Assembly (NCBI GenBank): GCA_947593925.1
Contig: CANQDU010000003.1
Location: 179,359 to 243,358 of the forward strand
DNA: 64,000 nt
Source of the DNA: an uncultured Clostridia bacterium
GTDB lineage: Bacteria; Bacillota; Clostridia; Oscillospirales; JAAYOS01
Reading direction: 5' to 3'
Below the pieces are notes generated by a model. The model saw only the letters and a list, made by a program, of their open reading frames with translations. It did no database searches and had not been told where the DNA came from. Positions 18,861-28,318 of the stretch are shown one piece after another. A program made the translations under genes and the position numbers. Each line of letters opens with the position of its first letter. The stretch's first letter is position 1.

Positions 18861-19351
18861 CAGCGCGGCTCCTCCTCGCGCATACGCATGACCTCTTCTG
18901 TGGTGAGGTGGCGCTTGACCTTGTCTACAAAGCAGACGCCGTCGAGATGGTCGGTCTCGTGGCAGAACGCGCGGGCGGTGAGGCCCGTGCCGCTCACCTC
19001 AAACGGCTTGCCGTTCCTATCCTGCGCGCGGACGGTGACGTTCATCGGCCGCTCGACAAGTCCCCATCTGCCAGGGAAGCTCAGGCAGCCCTCCGCGCCT
19101 TCATTCTTCCCGTCCGCCGCGATTATCTCGGGGTTGACGAGCTCGATTATGTTGTCGTCCGCGTCTATGACGAGCACGACGCGGCGGAGCACGCCTACCT
19201 GCGGCGCGGCGAGGCCAAGTCCCTCCGCGTCGATAAGCGTCTCGCGCATATCGTCTATCAGCTCGTGCAGGCGGCGGTCAAAGACCGTCACCTCTCTTGA
19301 ACGCTTGCGGAGAACGGGATCCCCGTCCTCAACTATCTTGCGCAGTGCCAT
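18860..19351 (-). CDS. def: Peptide deformylase
   Basis: GLAAPQVG, EGCLSFPG, CHETDHLDG; start MALRKIVEDGDPVLR. Confidence 0.96.
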   Translation of the reverse strand: MALRKIVEDGDPVLRKRSREVTVFDRRLHELIDDMRETLIDAEGLGLAAPQVGVLRRVVLVIDADDNIIELVNPEIIAADGKNEGAEGCLSFPGRWGLVERPMNVTVRAQDRNGKPFEVSGTGLTARAFCHETDHLDGVCFVDKVKRHLTTEEVMRMREEEPR

Positions 19352-19377
19352 TTTCTTTCTGCCCCTTTCTCTGTGTA

Positions 19378-21825
19378 TCAGATATCGTTGGGATTTATGT
19401 CTGCGAATACCGCGCACCCCTTTCTTTCGGACGCGCGGAACAGCCGTATCGCGTGGGTAATGACGAGCCGCAGCGTCCTGTCCGCCTTTCCCATGAGCGT
19501 CATCCTGTAGCGGTAGCGCCCCGCCATGCGGAACACCGCCGCCTGCGTCGGCCCGAGGACCTTCGTGTCCGGCGAGTGCTCCGAAATGAGCTCGCGCAGG
19601 AGGTCGCGCATGCGCATCGCTCCGTCGAGCGCGAGCGACTCGTCTAGCGCGCTCACCTCCACCGAGATGAGGTCGCAGAACGGCGGGTAGCCGAGCCGCT
19701 TTCTCAGCGCTATCTCCTCCGAGAAGAACCCCTCGTAGTTCTGCTCCGCCGCCGCGAGCAGCAGTGGGCTCGAGGGCGTGAAGGTCTGAAGTATCGCGTG
19801 GCCGCCGTCCTCGCCCCGTCCGGCTCTGCCGACGACCTGCGTTATTATCGAAAACGTCCGCTCGTTTGCGCGGAAGTCGTCCGCGTAGAGCGCGCTGTCC
19901 GCATTGAGGACGCCGACGAGCGTTACCTTCGGGAAGTCGAGTCCCTTCGCTATCATCTGCGTACCGAGCAGCACGTCCGCCTCGCCCGCGCGGAACTTCG
20001 AAAGTATCTCCTCGTGCGAGTGGCGCGCGGAGGTGGTGTCCGAGTCCATACGGAGCACCCGCACGCCGGGGATGAGGTCTATGAGCTCCCGCTCGACCCG
20101 CTGAGTTCCCGCGCCGACGAGCTTCAGCTCGCCGCCGCACTCGGGGCAGCGCTCCGGCTTCGGCTCGCTCGAGCCGCAGTAGTGGCACATCAGGCGGCCG
20201 TTCGCGGAGTGGTAGGTGTAGGCGGACGAGCAGTTGGGGCACTCGGGGGTGTACCCGCACTCGGCACATATCACGCGCCGCGCCGCGCCCCGGCGGTTGA
20301 GGAAGAGTATCGACTGCCGCTCCTTCGCCATCCGCTCCTCTATCGCGTGTCGGAGCGCTGCGCTTATCATGCCGGGGTTCGCCCGCCGCAGCTCCTCCCG
20401 CATATCGACTATCTCGACCGAGGGAAGCGGACGCGAGGCGTACCGCTCCTTCAGCGTGACGAGCTCGTATATGCCGCTCCTCGCGCGCTCGTAGCTCTCC
20501 ACCGACGGCGTCGCGCTGCCGAGCACAAGGAGCGCGGACGCGCTCGCGGCGCGCCTCCGCGCGACGTCGCGCGCGTGGTAGCGCGGCGTGCTCTCCGACT
20601 TGTAGCTTCTCTCCTGCTCCTCGTCTATGACGATGAGGCCGAGGTTTGAGATAGGCGCGAACACCGCCGAACGTGTGCCGAGCACGACGTCCGCCTCGCC
20701 CGCGCGGATGCGCTTCCACTCGTCCGCGCGCTCGCCGACGGTGAGCGCCGAGTGGAGTATCGCCACCCTGTCTCCGAAGCGTGCGCGGAAGAGGCGCATG
20801 AGCTGCGGCGTAAGAGCTATCTCCGGCGCGAGAATCATCGCGCCGCGCCCGCTCTCTATGACCTTTGCCGCAAGCTCGATGTACACAAGCGTCTTTCCCG
20901 AACCGGTGACGCCGTACAGCAGCGCGGCGGCGGGCTTCCCGCCGTCCGCGAGCGCCGCGAGGCGGTCGAGCGCCGCCTGCTGCTCCTCATTGAGTTCGGC
21001 GGGGCCGGACGGCTCCACCTGCTCAAGCTCCGGACGGCGGTAGGTCGGAAGACGCTTCTCCGCGATGAGCCCGCTCTTCTTCATGCCGGTCACCTGCTGC
21101 TTTGTCGCGCCGGTGAAGTAGGTTATCTCGCCGAGGGCGGCCTCGCCCGTGTCGCGCAGGAAGTTCAGCACGTCGCGGCGGTAGGGGTATTTGTCTCCGT
21201 TGCGCGCGATGTAGCGCCGCGCCTCCTCGTCGGTGACAGCGAGGCTGAATATCCTCACCGTCTTGTCGCCGACAACGCGGCTCGCCGCAGTCTCGCGGAC
21301 TATCACGCCGCGGCTCACGAGCGCGTCGAAGTTTTTGCCTCCCGCCGCCCGCTCGCCCTTCGCGACGCTGACGCCCTCCGCCGCAAGTTCTATCGCCGCG
21401 CGCTCCGCGTCGCTTTCCGCGAGTGCGAGCGCCGCGTCGCGGCTCATCTCCGGCGCGAGGCGGTACTCGTCGTCCACGGAGTACCATATACCGCTCGGAA
21501 GCATGGCCTTCACCGCGTCGTAGTATGTGCAGAAGCACCTGTCGCGGAGTGCGAGCGCAAGGCGGATAAGCTCCGGCGTGAACACCGGCTCGCGGTCGAG
21601 CACGTGGAGTACGGGCTTGAGCTTCCGTTCCCCCACGTCGTCGGTGATGTCGAGCACCATCGCCTCGGTACGGCGGTTGCGCGTTCCGAACGGCACGAGT
21701 ACCCGCGTCCCTACGGCTATCTGCTGCTCAAGTGACGCGGGTATCAGGTATGTGTATGTGTGATCGGCGGCGTACGCCGCGGCGCTGACCGCGACCTTCG
21801 CCGCCCGGACGGTCTCCTCGTACAC
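19378..21825 (-). CDS. priA: Primosomal protein N' helicase
   Basis: GVTGSGKT, zinc cysteines CAECGYTPECPNCSSAYTYH, helicase motifs. Confidence 0.95.
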   Translation of the reverse strand: MYEETVRAAKVAVSAAAYAADHTYTYLIPASLEQQIAVGTRVLVPFGTRNRRTEAMVLDITDDVGERKLKPVLHVLDREPVFTPELIRLALALRDRCFCTYYDAVKAMLPSGIWYSVDDEYRLAPEMSRDAALALAESDAERAAIELAAEGVSVAKGERAAGGKNFDALVSRGVIVRETAASRVVGDKTVRIFSLAVTDEEARRYIARNGDKYPYRRDVLNFLRDTGEAALGEITYFTGATKQQVTGMKKSGLIAEKRLPTYRRPELEQVEPSGPAELNEEQQAALDRLAALADGGKPAAALLYGVTGSGKTLVYIELAAKVIESGRGAMILAPEIALTPQLMRLFRARFGDRVAILHSALTVGERADEWKRIRAGEADVVLGTRSAVFAPISNLGLIVIDEEQERSYKSESTPRYHARDVARRRAASASALLVLGSATPSVESYERARSGIYELVTLKERYASRPLPSVEIVDMREELRRANPGMISAALRHAIEERMAKERQSILFLNRRGAARRVICAECGYTPECPNCSSAYTYHSANGRLMCHYCGSSEPKPERCPECGGELKLVGAGTQRVERELIDLIPGVRVLRMDSDTTSARHSHEEILSKFRAGEADVLLGTQMIAKGLDFPKVTLVGVLNADSALYADDFRANERTFSIITQVVGRAGRGEDGGHAILQTFTPSSPLLLAAAEQNYEGFFSEEIALRKRLGYPPFCDLISVEVSALDESLALDGAMRMRDLLRELISEHSPDTKVLGPTQAAVFRMAGRYRYRMTLMGKADRTLRLVITHAIRLFRASERKGCAVFADINPNDI

Positions 21826-21827
21826 CG

Positions 21828-22049
21828 TTATTCCTTGGCCGCGCTCTGGAAGCCGTCGCGCAGAGTGCCGCGGGTACGTCCCTCGTTTATGTCGTTGATA
21901 GCCATCTTGACCGGCTTCTCCTCAAGCTTCTCGCCCGCCTCGTCGGCCCGTCCGGCTATCTCACGCGCGCGGCGCGCGGTGAGGTTGACGAGCATATAGC
22001 GGTTGTCTACCTTCTTCAAAAGGTCCGTGATAGTGGGATAGAGCATCAT
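21828..22049 (-). CDS. rpoZ: RNA polymerase omega subunit
   Basis: [32 protein letters not shown]; between priA and gmk. Confidence 0.92.
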   Translation of the reverse strand: MMLYPTITDLLKKVDNRYMLVNLTARRAREIAGRADEAGEKLEEKPVKMAINDINEGRTRGTLRDGFQSAAKE

Positions 22050-22657
22050 ATTCCGAGTCCTCCTTTGACTGATTCGATGCACTTTGCCGCTTTGAGCCTC
22101 TCGGCGGCCATTATACTTTCTATGTCGCTTACCGCATGGGGCACGGTATCGTTTTTAACTATGTAGTCGTACTCGTCCATGTGAAGTATCTCGGCGCGAG
22201 CCTTCTCCATGCGCGCCGCTATCTGCTCCTCCGTCTCGGTGCCCCGCCCGCGAAGGCGGCGCTCCAGCTCCTCAAAGCTCGGCGGCACGAGGAACACCAG
22301 TACCGCGTCCGGGCGCTTCCGTTTTACGTTGTTCGCGCCGTTTATCTCGATGACAAGTATCATGTCCCGCCCGGCGGCGAGAGCGGCGTCTACCGCCGCC
22401 GCCGGCGTACCGTAGGACGCCGTGGTGTACTCCGCGTACTCCAGGAACTCCCCGCGCTCTATCATTTCGGCGAAGCGCTCCCGCGTGACGAAGTAGTAGT
22501 CCACCCCCTCCGTCTCTCCCTCGCGCGGAGCGCGGGTCGTCGCGGAGACCGAGAACGCCGTCTCGGGATGCAGGCGCAGCAGCTCGCGCACGACGGTGTC
22601 CTTTCCCGTCCCGCTCGGCGCGGAGACGACGTAGAGGGTGCCCTTCCGTTCACTCAT
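22046..22657 (-). CDS. gmk: Guanylate kinase
   Basis: [30 protein letters not shown]. Confidence 0.96.
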   Translation of the reverse strand: MSERKGTLYVVSAPSGTGKDTVVRELLRLHPETAFSVSATTRAPREGETEGVDYYFVTRERFAEMIERGEFLEYAEYTTASYGTPAAAVDAALAAGRDMILVIEINGANNVKRKRPDAVLVFLVPPSFEELERRLRGRGTETEEQIAARMEKARAEILHMDEYDYIVKNDTVPHAVSDIESIMAAERLKAAKCIESVKGGLGI

Positions 22658-22913
22658 CCTCCTCGTCCTCCTCGTCTCCGCCGCTCGTGACGCGGCCGGC
22701 TATCGTCTCCGGCTGTATCGCGGAAAGGACGATGTGATCCGAGTCGGTGATGAGAACCGCGCGGCTCTTGCGGCCGTAGGTCGCGTCGATAAGCATGCCG
22801 CGCTCCCGCGCGTCCTGAACCATCCGCTTTATCGGCGCGGAATCCGGGCTCACTATCGCCACGAGCCGCGCCGCCGAGACCATGTTCCCGAAACCTATGT
22901 TTATGAGCTTCAT
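22650..22913 (-). CDS. remA: RemA-like regulatory protein (DUF370)
   Basis: [49 protein letters not shown]. Confidence 0.9.
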   Translation of the reverse strand: MKLINIGFGNMVSAARLVAIVSPDSAPIKRMVQDARERGMLIDATYGRKSRAVLITDSDHIVLSAIQPETIAGRVTSGGDEEDEEDE

Positions 22914-22959
22914 CCGATGAACTACCTTTCTTTTGCAAAACACGCTCAAAGCGCATTTT

Positions 22960-23859
22960 TTACTCTATGTTCTGTACCTGCTCGCGTATCTTCTCAATCT
23001 CGCTTTTCAACGCTACGACTTCGCGCGCGATGTCGAGGTCGTTTGCCTTCGAGCCTATCGTGTTCGCCTCGCGGTTAAACTCCTGAATGAGGAAGTCGAG
23101 CTTCCGTCCGACAGCGCCGCCCTCCGTGAGCAGCTTGCGGAGCTCCGCTATGTGACTACGGAGGCGCACCGTCTCCTCATCGACGGCGACCTTGTCGGCG
23201 TATATCGCCGCCTCGGTGACTATCCGCCCCTCGTCCGCGCTCGCGCCGAGCTTTTCGAGCGTGTCGTGAAGCCGCGCGAGCAATTTGTCAAAGTATCCCG
23301 CGACGCACTCCTTCGAGCGCTCCTCTATGCGTCCGACCGTCCGCTCTATCGTGTCCGCGCGCGAGAGAATGTCCTGCGTGAGGCGCTCGCCCTCCGCGCG
23401 GCTCATCGAAAGGAAGCTCTCCTCCGCCGCGTCGAGCGCCGCGAGGACGCCCGCCATCAGCTCGTCCCCGTCCGGCTCGTCCGCCTCGACCGAAAGCACG
23501 CCCTCGAGGCGCGAGAACGCCACGAGGTCGAGGTTTACCGCGAAGCCCGGCAGAGGCTTCGCCGCCATCCGCTTCAGCTCGTCCAGCGCCTGCATGTACT
23601 TCTCGGCCGCCGCCGCGTTCACCTTTATCTCAGGCGCGGAGCCCGGCTGTTTTTCGACGGTGACGAACACATCCGTCTTGCCGCGCGACACGTTCTGCGC
23701 GAGGCGGCTCTTTATCGCGTCCTCCATGTAGACGTAAACGCGCGGGAGGCGCACGTTGCAGTCGAAGTAGCGGTGGTTGACGGAGCGCATCTCGACGGTT
23801 ATGTCGCACCCCGCGGCGCTCGCCGTCCCGCGTCCGTAGCCGGTCATGCTCCTTATCAT
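22960..23859 (-). CDS. YicC-family endoribonuclease
   Basis: [11 protein letters not shown]; conserved C-terminus with [17 protein letters not shown]. Confidence 0.93.
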   Translation of the reverse strand: MIRSMTGYGRGTASAAGCDITVEMRSVNHRYFDCNVRLPRVYVYMEDAIKSRLAQNVSRGKTDVFVTVEKQPGSAPEIKVNAAAAEKYMQALDELKRMAAKPLPGFAVNLDLVAFSRLEGVLSVEADEPDGDELMAGVLAALDAAEESFLSMSRAEGERLTQDILSRADTIERTVGRIEERSKECVAGYFDKLLARLHDTLEKLGASADEGRIVTEAAIYADKVAVDEETVRLRSHIAELRKLLTEGGAVGRKLDFLIQEFNREANTIGSKANDLDIAREVVALKSEIEKIREQVQNIE

Positions 23860-23862
23860 AGC

Positions 23863-24399
23863 CTATCCTCTCCTCTTTATATACTTTCCGAATTTGGATA
23901 TAAACAACGCGATGAGCCCCGAAAAGCCTATATCGTATATCACGAACGCGGCGTTTCCCGCGAGGTACACCGTCCATACCGCCCAATCGACGGCAAGGAA
24001 GTCGAAAAGCACCGCCCTTGCCGCAAGCAGGAGCACCGTGAGAAGCGCGTTGAACACCGCGAGCTTTACCGCCCACTCGAGCGGTTTTGCGCGCAGGCGC
24101 TCCGCGAGGCTCTTTATCATCGGGTAGTGCCCGAAGACCGCCGCGTACACCAGCGCCGCGCCCTTCGACGGCACGAGCAGCAGCGAGAGCGCCGCCGTCA
24201 CCGCATACACGGCAAACCCGGCGGGAAGTCCCGCCGTCAGCACTGCCGCCGCCGGGAGAAGTCCCGCGGCGGCGACGAGCGCGAGCCGCGCCGTCGGCAC
24301 CGTCCCCGCGAGGTACATCAGCACCGTTCCGAGCGCCGCGAGCACGGCGCAGAGCGCCGCGTCCCGCGCGGAAAACACGTTTTTCTTCTCCCCCGCCAT
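23863..24399 (-). CDS. Conserved hypothetical membrane protein
   Basis: MAGEKKNVFSARDAALCAVLAALGTVLMYLAG; several TM helices; compact operon position. Confidence 0.7.
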   Translation of the reverse strand: MAGEKKNVFSARDAALCAVLAALGTVLMYLAGTVPTARLALVAAAGLLPAAAVLTAGLPAGFAVYAVTAALSLLLVPSKGAALVYAAVFGHYPMIKSLAERLRAKPLEWAVKLAVFNALLTVLLLAARAVLFDFLAVDWAVWTVYLAGNAAFVIYDIGFSGLIALFISKFGKYIKRRG

Positions 24400-24400
24400 A

Positions 24401-25018
24401 CTAGCAGCAGCGGATGAGGTCGCCGCCCATGCACTCACAGCAGGTGTCCGCGCAGAGCAGGTCTCCGCAGAGGCCGCACCCGGTGAGTCCGCCGCCGGCG
24501 GCGGTCGTGCCCCGGTACATACCGCCGCCGCGCTGGAGCATCGCGAGCGCCTGACGGTATTCCATGTTGTTCGGGTCCATGTTGACGGCCGTGGCGATGT
24601 TGCGCATCGCCTCGTCATACATTCCCTTCTGGCGGCAGACTATGCCGTAGAGGAAGTACCACTCCGCGTTCCTGTCCGGAACGGAGTTCAGCAGCACCTC
24701 CGCCTGCGAGAGGTTCCCCGCCTGTATATACTGGCGTACGCGGGTGTAGACGCTGCTCTGCGCGCCGTATCCGCCGCCCCCGCCGTAGTTCGGAGAGGAC
24801 GAGCCGCCTCCGCCGTAGGAGGTCCCGTTCTGGCGCATCTTTGTTATCTCGTCATACGCCTCGTTTATCTGCTTCATCTTCTCCTCGGCGAGGTCGCCGA
24901 GGGGATTGTCGGCATAGTTGTCCGGATGATACTTGCGGGCGAGATCGCGGTACGCCCGCTTGACCTCCTCGTCCGAGGCCGAGGGGTCCACTCCCAGTAT
25001 CTTATAGGGGTCGTTCAT
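24401..25018 (-). CDS. J-domain protein with glycine-rich linker, TPR-like segment and Cys-rich C-terminus
   Basis: [35 protein letters not shown]-terminus [26 protein letters not shown]. Confidence 0.9.
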   Translation of the reverse strand: MNDPYKILGVDPSASDEEVKRAYRDLARKYHPDNYADNPLGDLAEEKMKQINEAYDEITKMRQNGTSYGGGGSSSPNYGGGGGYGAQSSVYTRVRQYIQAGNLSQAEVLLNSVPDRNAEWYFLYGIVCRQKGMYDEAMRNIATAVNMDPNNMEYRQALAMLQRGGGMYRGTTAAGGGLTGCGLCGDLLCADTCCECMGGDLIRCC

Positions 25019-25040
25019 CTCAACAGCTCCTTAATCCAAC

Positions 25041-25904
25041 CTATAAAGTCCTTTTGGACTTCTTTGCCTTCCATCTGCCCGCGAGAACTTCGTCCGTCAC
25101 GGCGTAGAGGCCGAGACGAAGCGTGTTCTCAACGAGCGCCGCCTCGCGTCCGAGCTCCAGCTCCCGCGCAGCCTCCCAGGCGGCGTCGAGCGAGAACGCG
25201 AGCGTGCCCTCGAGGTGCGCCCTCGTCTCCTCGTCCGGCGGACCGGTGAGGCCGAAGCGTTCCGCCACGGGGTTGTATCGGCGCGCGGCGATATCCTCCC
25301 CGAGGTCGTCGCAAGCATCGACGATGTATATCCATCTGCCGATGTGGTAGAACATCCGCGCCGTCCGCTCGCCCGCAAGCTCCTCGCCCGCGGCGGAGAG
25401 TATCCGCGCGAACGCATCCGCGGGGTAGTCTATCGAAGCGCACCGCTCGACCTCGAGCTTTTCGAGCGCCGCGAGCGCTTCGTCCACCTTCAGACCGAGC
25501 TCGGGGCGGAAGCGCCTCGCCTTCCGGTAGTACGGCGTGAGGAGCAGGCGCAGGAAACGCGAGCCGAGACCTCGGAAAAACCCGGAGTCCCGCACCTCGT
25601 CGTCAAGCTTCTTATATCCGAGAAGCACGGTGAGGTCGGCGGCAAGCTCCATACCGTTCCCCTTGCAGAGGATGCACTTCTTTCGGAAGGGGCTCGCGGC
25701 ACAGCGCCGGAACTCCGGCGCGGCGGAGCCGTCCAGCCCGTCCGCAACTGCGGCGTAGAACGCGAGGTCGTAACTCAGCAGGAACCGCGCGCCGAAGCCG
25801 TACCGTCGGCTCAGCATATGGCAGAGCCCGCAGTAGACCGCTCGGAACCGCTCGAACTCGGAGACCTTCAGCTCTCCCTTCAGCGGACGCACATACCCGA
25901 ACAT
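25041..25904 (-). CDS. DUF5685-like protein
   Basis: MFGYVRPLKGELKVSEFERFRAVYCGLCHML, internal Cys residues; next to J-domain gene. Confidence 0.7.
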   Translation of the reverse strand: MFGYVRPLKGELKVSEFERFRAVYCGLCHMLSRRYGFGARFLLSYDLAFYAAVADGLDGSAAPEFRRCAASPFRKKCILCKGNGMELAADLTVLLGYKKLDDEVRDSGFFRGLGSRFLRLLLTPYYRKARRFRPELGLKVDEALAALEKLEVERCASIDYPADAFARILSAAGEELAGERTARMFYHIGRWIYIVDACDDLGEDIAARRYNPVAERFGLTGPPDEETRAHLEGTLAFSLDAAWEAARELELGREAALVENTLRLGLYAVTDEVLAGRWKAKKSKRTL

Positions 25905-25993
25905 CCCGAACCTCCCGCTCCGAAGAAGCCGCGCATCCTGCCCGGCGCACGGAAAATAACGAGTCCATAATAGCCTCATCTTATATTTTACTA

Positions 25994-26029
25994 CAAAAGC
26001 ACCCCAAAGCGCAAGCTTTTGGGGTGCTT
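25994..26029 (-). terminator. Intrinsic terminator after cdaR
   Basis: AAGCACCCCAAA / TTTGGGGTGCTT stem with minus-strand TTTT. Confidence 0.8.
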
Positions 26030-26072
26030 AAACGAAAAATTTACAGTTTGTTCATCATGAGGCTCGGCGGGG

Positions 26073-27314
26073 TCACTCGCCCGCCTCGTCCTCCGGCACA
26101 AGCTCCACCGAGACGTTGTACTCGCCGAGCACTCCGACGTCCGGGAAGCCGTCCACATAGACGTCCGCATCGACGGTGTAGCGTCCGCTCTCGGTTATGC
26201 CTGTGCCGCGCAGGTCGGCCACGACCCGCAGGTTGATAGGCTCTATCCCGTCAAGATCCTCAGCCTTGCCGCGCAGGGTGATGCTCCGCTCGTTCGTTAT
26301 GACCTTTACGGCGAGACCCTCCGGCTGGTTTATCGCGACGATGTTGTCACAGACTACCGACTTCACCGAAAGTCCCTCAAGAGTCACCGAGACGCTGCAC
26401 TCCTCCTCGCCGGAGAGGCTCTCCACGCCGTTCGGCAGGCTTATCGGGAAGGTGAACTCCGCCGTGCCGAGCACGTCCGCAAGGTCTATGGAGCCGACAT
26501 CGACCGAGTTGAGCGCGTCCACTATCGAGGGCTCGCCCGCGACCTCTATCTCTGCGGGCTCTATCGTCCACTTCGCGTCCGTCTCGACGGCGCCCGCGCC
26601 GCCCACTATCCTTATCGAGAGCGGCAGGGTCTTCATCTTCTGGACGGGCATTGTCACGCTGACCGTCTCGTAATTGACGTTCAGCTCCTCGGACTCAACA
26701 AGCCCCCCGTCGTCGGTATAGAGCGAATAGGCGACGTCCGCGGTGATGGTGCTGTCAACATTCTGCCTCGTCCAGACCGCTTCGGCATAGCCGATGCTGC
26801 TCACGAGCTCGCGCGGCCCGGTGACGAGTATCGACGCGGGCTCTATCACGGGCGTCTTTGTGATGAAGCCCTCGGAAACGCTTCCGTCGTTGCGGAGGCG
26901 CACCTCCACGGCGGTGGTTATCACGTTCTCAAGCGTGACGTTGAGGTAGTACGGGGACTGGTCGAGCAGCGTCACATCCTCGTCGGGAATGGTGACGGTG
27001 TAGCTTACCTGCTTTGTTCCGGCGCTGTTGTAGCGGCTGATGTCCGCCTCGACCGTTATCGACTCCTTGTGGGTGTTCAGCTCCGCAATGTCCCGTATGC
27101 TGCCCATCACAGTCAGGTCCACGGTGGCGTGCTTCTCGGAGGTCATCATGAGGTCGTAGTCCTCATAGATCTCATCCGCGCCGATAAACGTGACCGGAAC
27201 GCCGCTTATGACGTCCTCCTTCTGCGGGTTTTCCACGCCGACGACGTATATCCACAGCAGCACGGAGGCGACAAAAGCGATCAAAATATAGAGGATTCTA
27301 GTTCTCCCTGCCAT
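26073..27314 (-). CDS. cdaR: YbbR-domain CdaA regulator
   Basis: N-terminal TM then YbbR repeats; directly after cdaA. Confidence 0.88.
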   Translation of the reverse strand: MAGRTRILYILIAFVASVLLWIYVVGVENPQKEDVISGVPVTFIGADEIYEDYDLMMTSEKHATVDLTVMGSIRDIAELNTHKESITVEADISRYNSAGTKQVSYTVTIPDEDVTLLDQSPYYLNVTLENVITTAVEVRLRNDGSVSEGFITKTPVIEPASILVTGPRELVSSIGYAEAVWTRQNVDSTITADVAYSLYTDDGGLVESEELNVNYETVSVTMPVQKMKTLPLSIRIVGGAGAVETDAKWTIEPAEIEVAGEPSIVDALNSVDVGSIDLADVLGTAEFTFPISLPNGVESLSGEEECSVSVTLEGLSVKSVVCDNIVAINQPEGLAVKVITNERSITLRGKAEDLDGIEPINLRVVADLRGTGITESGRYTVDADVYVDGFPDVGVLGEYNVSVELVPEDEAGE

Positions 27315-28176
27315 TTTTCTTCCCCTTTATCTGCTGCATCACTTTCTTGACGCCCTTCTGCGGAGCCTCCGGCTCGCTCGGGATGAGCTCGCGGCGGAGC
27401 AGTGCCGCCAGCGTCTCGGTATTCAGGTGGCGCTTGAGCATGCCGCCCGTCGCCACGGATATGGCGCCGGTCTCCTCGCTGACTATTACCACGACGGCGT
27501 CGCTCACCTCGCTCATGCCGACGCCCGCGCGGTGGCGCATACCGAGGTCGGGACTGAGGTTGTTGTTCGTGGTGAGCGGAAGCATACATCCCGCCGCGCA
27601 GAGGCGGTCGTCCCGAATTATCACCGCGCCGTCATGCAGCGCGGCCTTCGGGAAGAAGATGTTCTTTATGAGCATGCTCGACACGGCGGCGTCCACCACG
27701 GTGCCGGTCTTTATCACGTCCTCGAGCAGCATCGAGCGCTCGAAGACTATCAGCACGCCTATCTTCTGCTGTGAAAGCGTGTTGCAGGCGCTGACGACCT
27801 GGGCAATGACGGCCTCGGTGTCCCGCGCGACGCGCTCGTCGTTCTTTGAAAAGAGGTTTGAGAGCTTGCTGCTGCCGACCGTCTCGAGCATCTTGCGGAG
27901 CTCCGGCTGGAAGAGCACGAGCAGCGCTATTATTCCGAGCTGGAGGGTGTTCGAGAGGATGAAGGTCAGCACGTCAAGCTCGAGGAGCGCGGCTATGGCG
28001 AGCATCACGACAAGCAGCGCGATACCCTTGAGTATCTGCGCCGCCGGCGTCTTGCGTATCAGGACCAGCAGCTTGTAGATGACAAACGTCATCACAAGAA
28101 CGTCCACCACGTCCGTCCAGCTTATGAGCTGGAGGTAGTTTATGACGTTTGAAAGCGCCTCACGAATCAGTTCCAT
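27298..28176 (-). CDS. cdaA: Diadenylate cyclase
   Basis: DAC domain LHDGAVII, LGMRHRAGVGMSE. Confidence 0.96.
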   Translation of the reverse strand: MELIREALSNVINYLQLISWTDVVDVLVMTFVIYKLLVLIRKTPAAQILKGIALLVVMLAIAALLELDVLTFILSNTLQLGIIALLVLFQPELRKMLETVGSSKLSNLFSKNDERVARDTEAVIAQVVSACNTLSQQKIGVLIVFERSMLLEDVIKTGTVVDAAVSSMLIKNIFFPKAALHDGAVIIRDDRLCAAGCMLPLTTNNNLSPDLGMRHRAGVGMSEVSDAVVVIVSEETGAISVATGGMLKRHLNTETLAALLRRELIPSEPEAPQKGVKKVMQQIKGKKNGREN

Positions 28177-28318
28177 AACCGCTCCATCGCTCTTTATAAG
28201 ACATATTCTGCCGTATTGATTTTACCACACCCACCCGGAATGTTAAATAGGCATTTGGAGAATTTACGAATTTGTAACAATTTTGTAACATTTCGACAGA
28301 GCCACCCGTGACGCCCGC

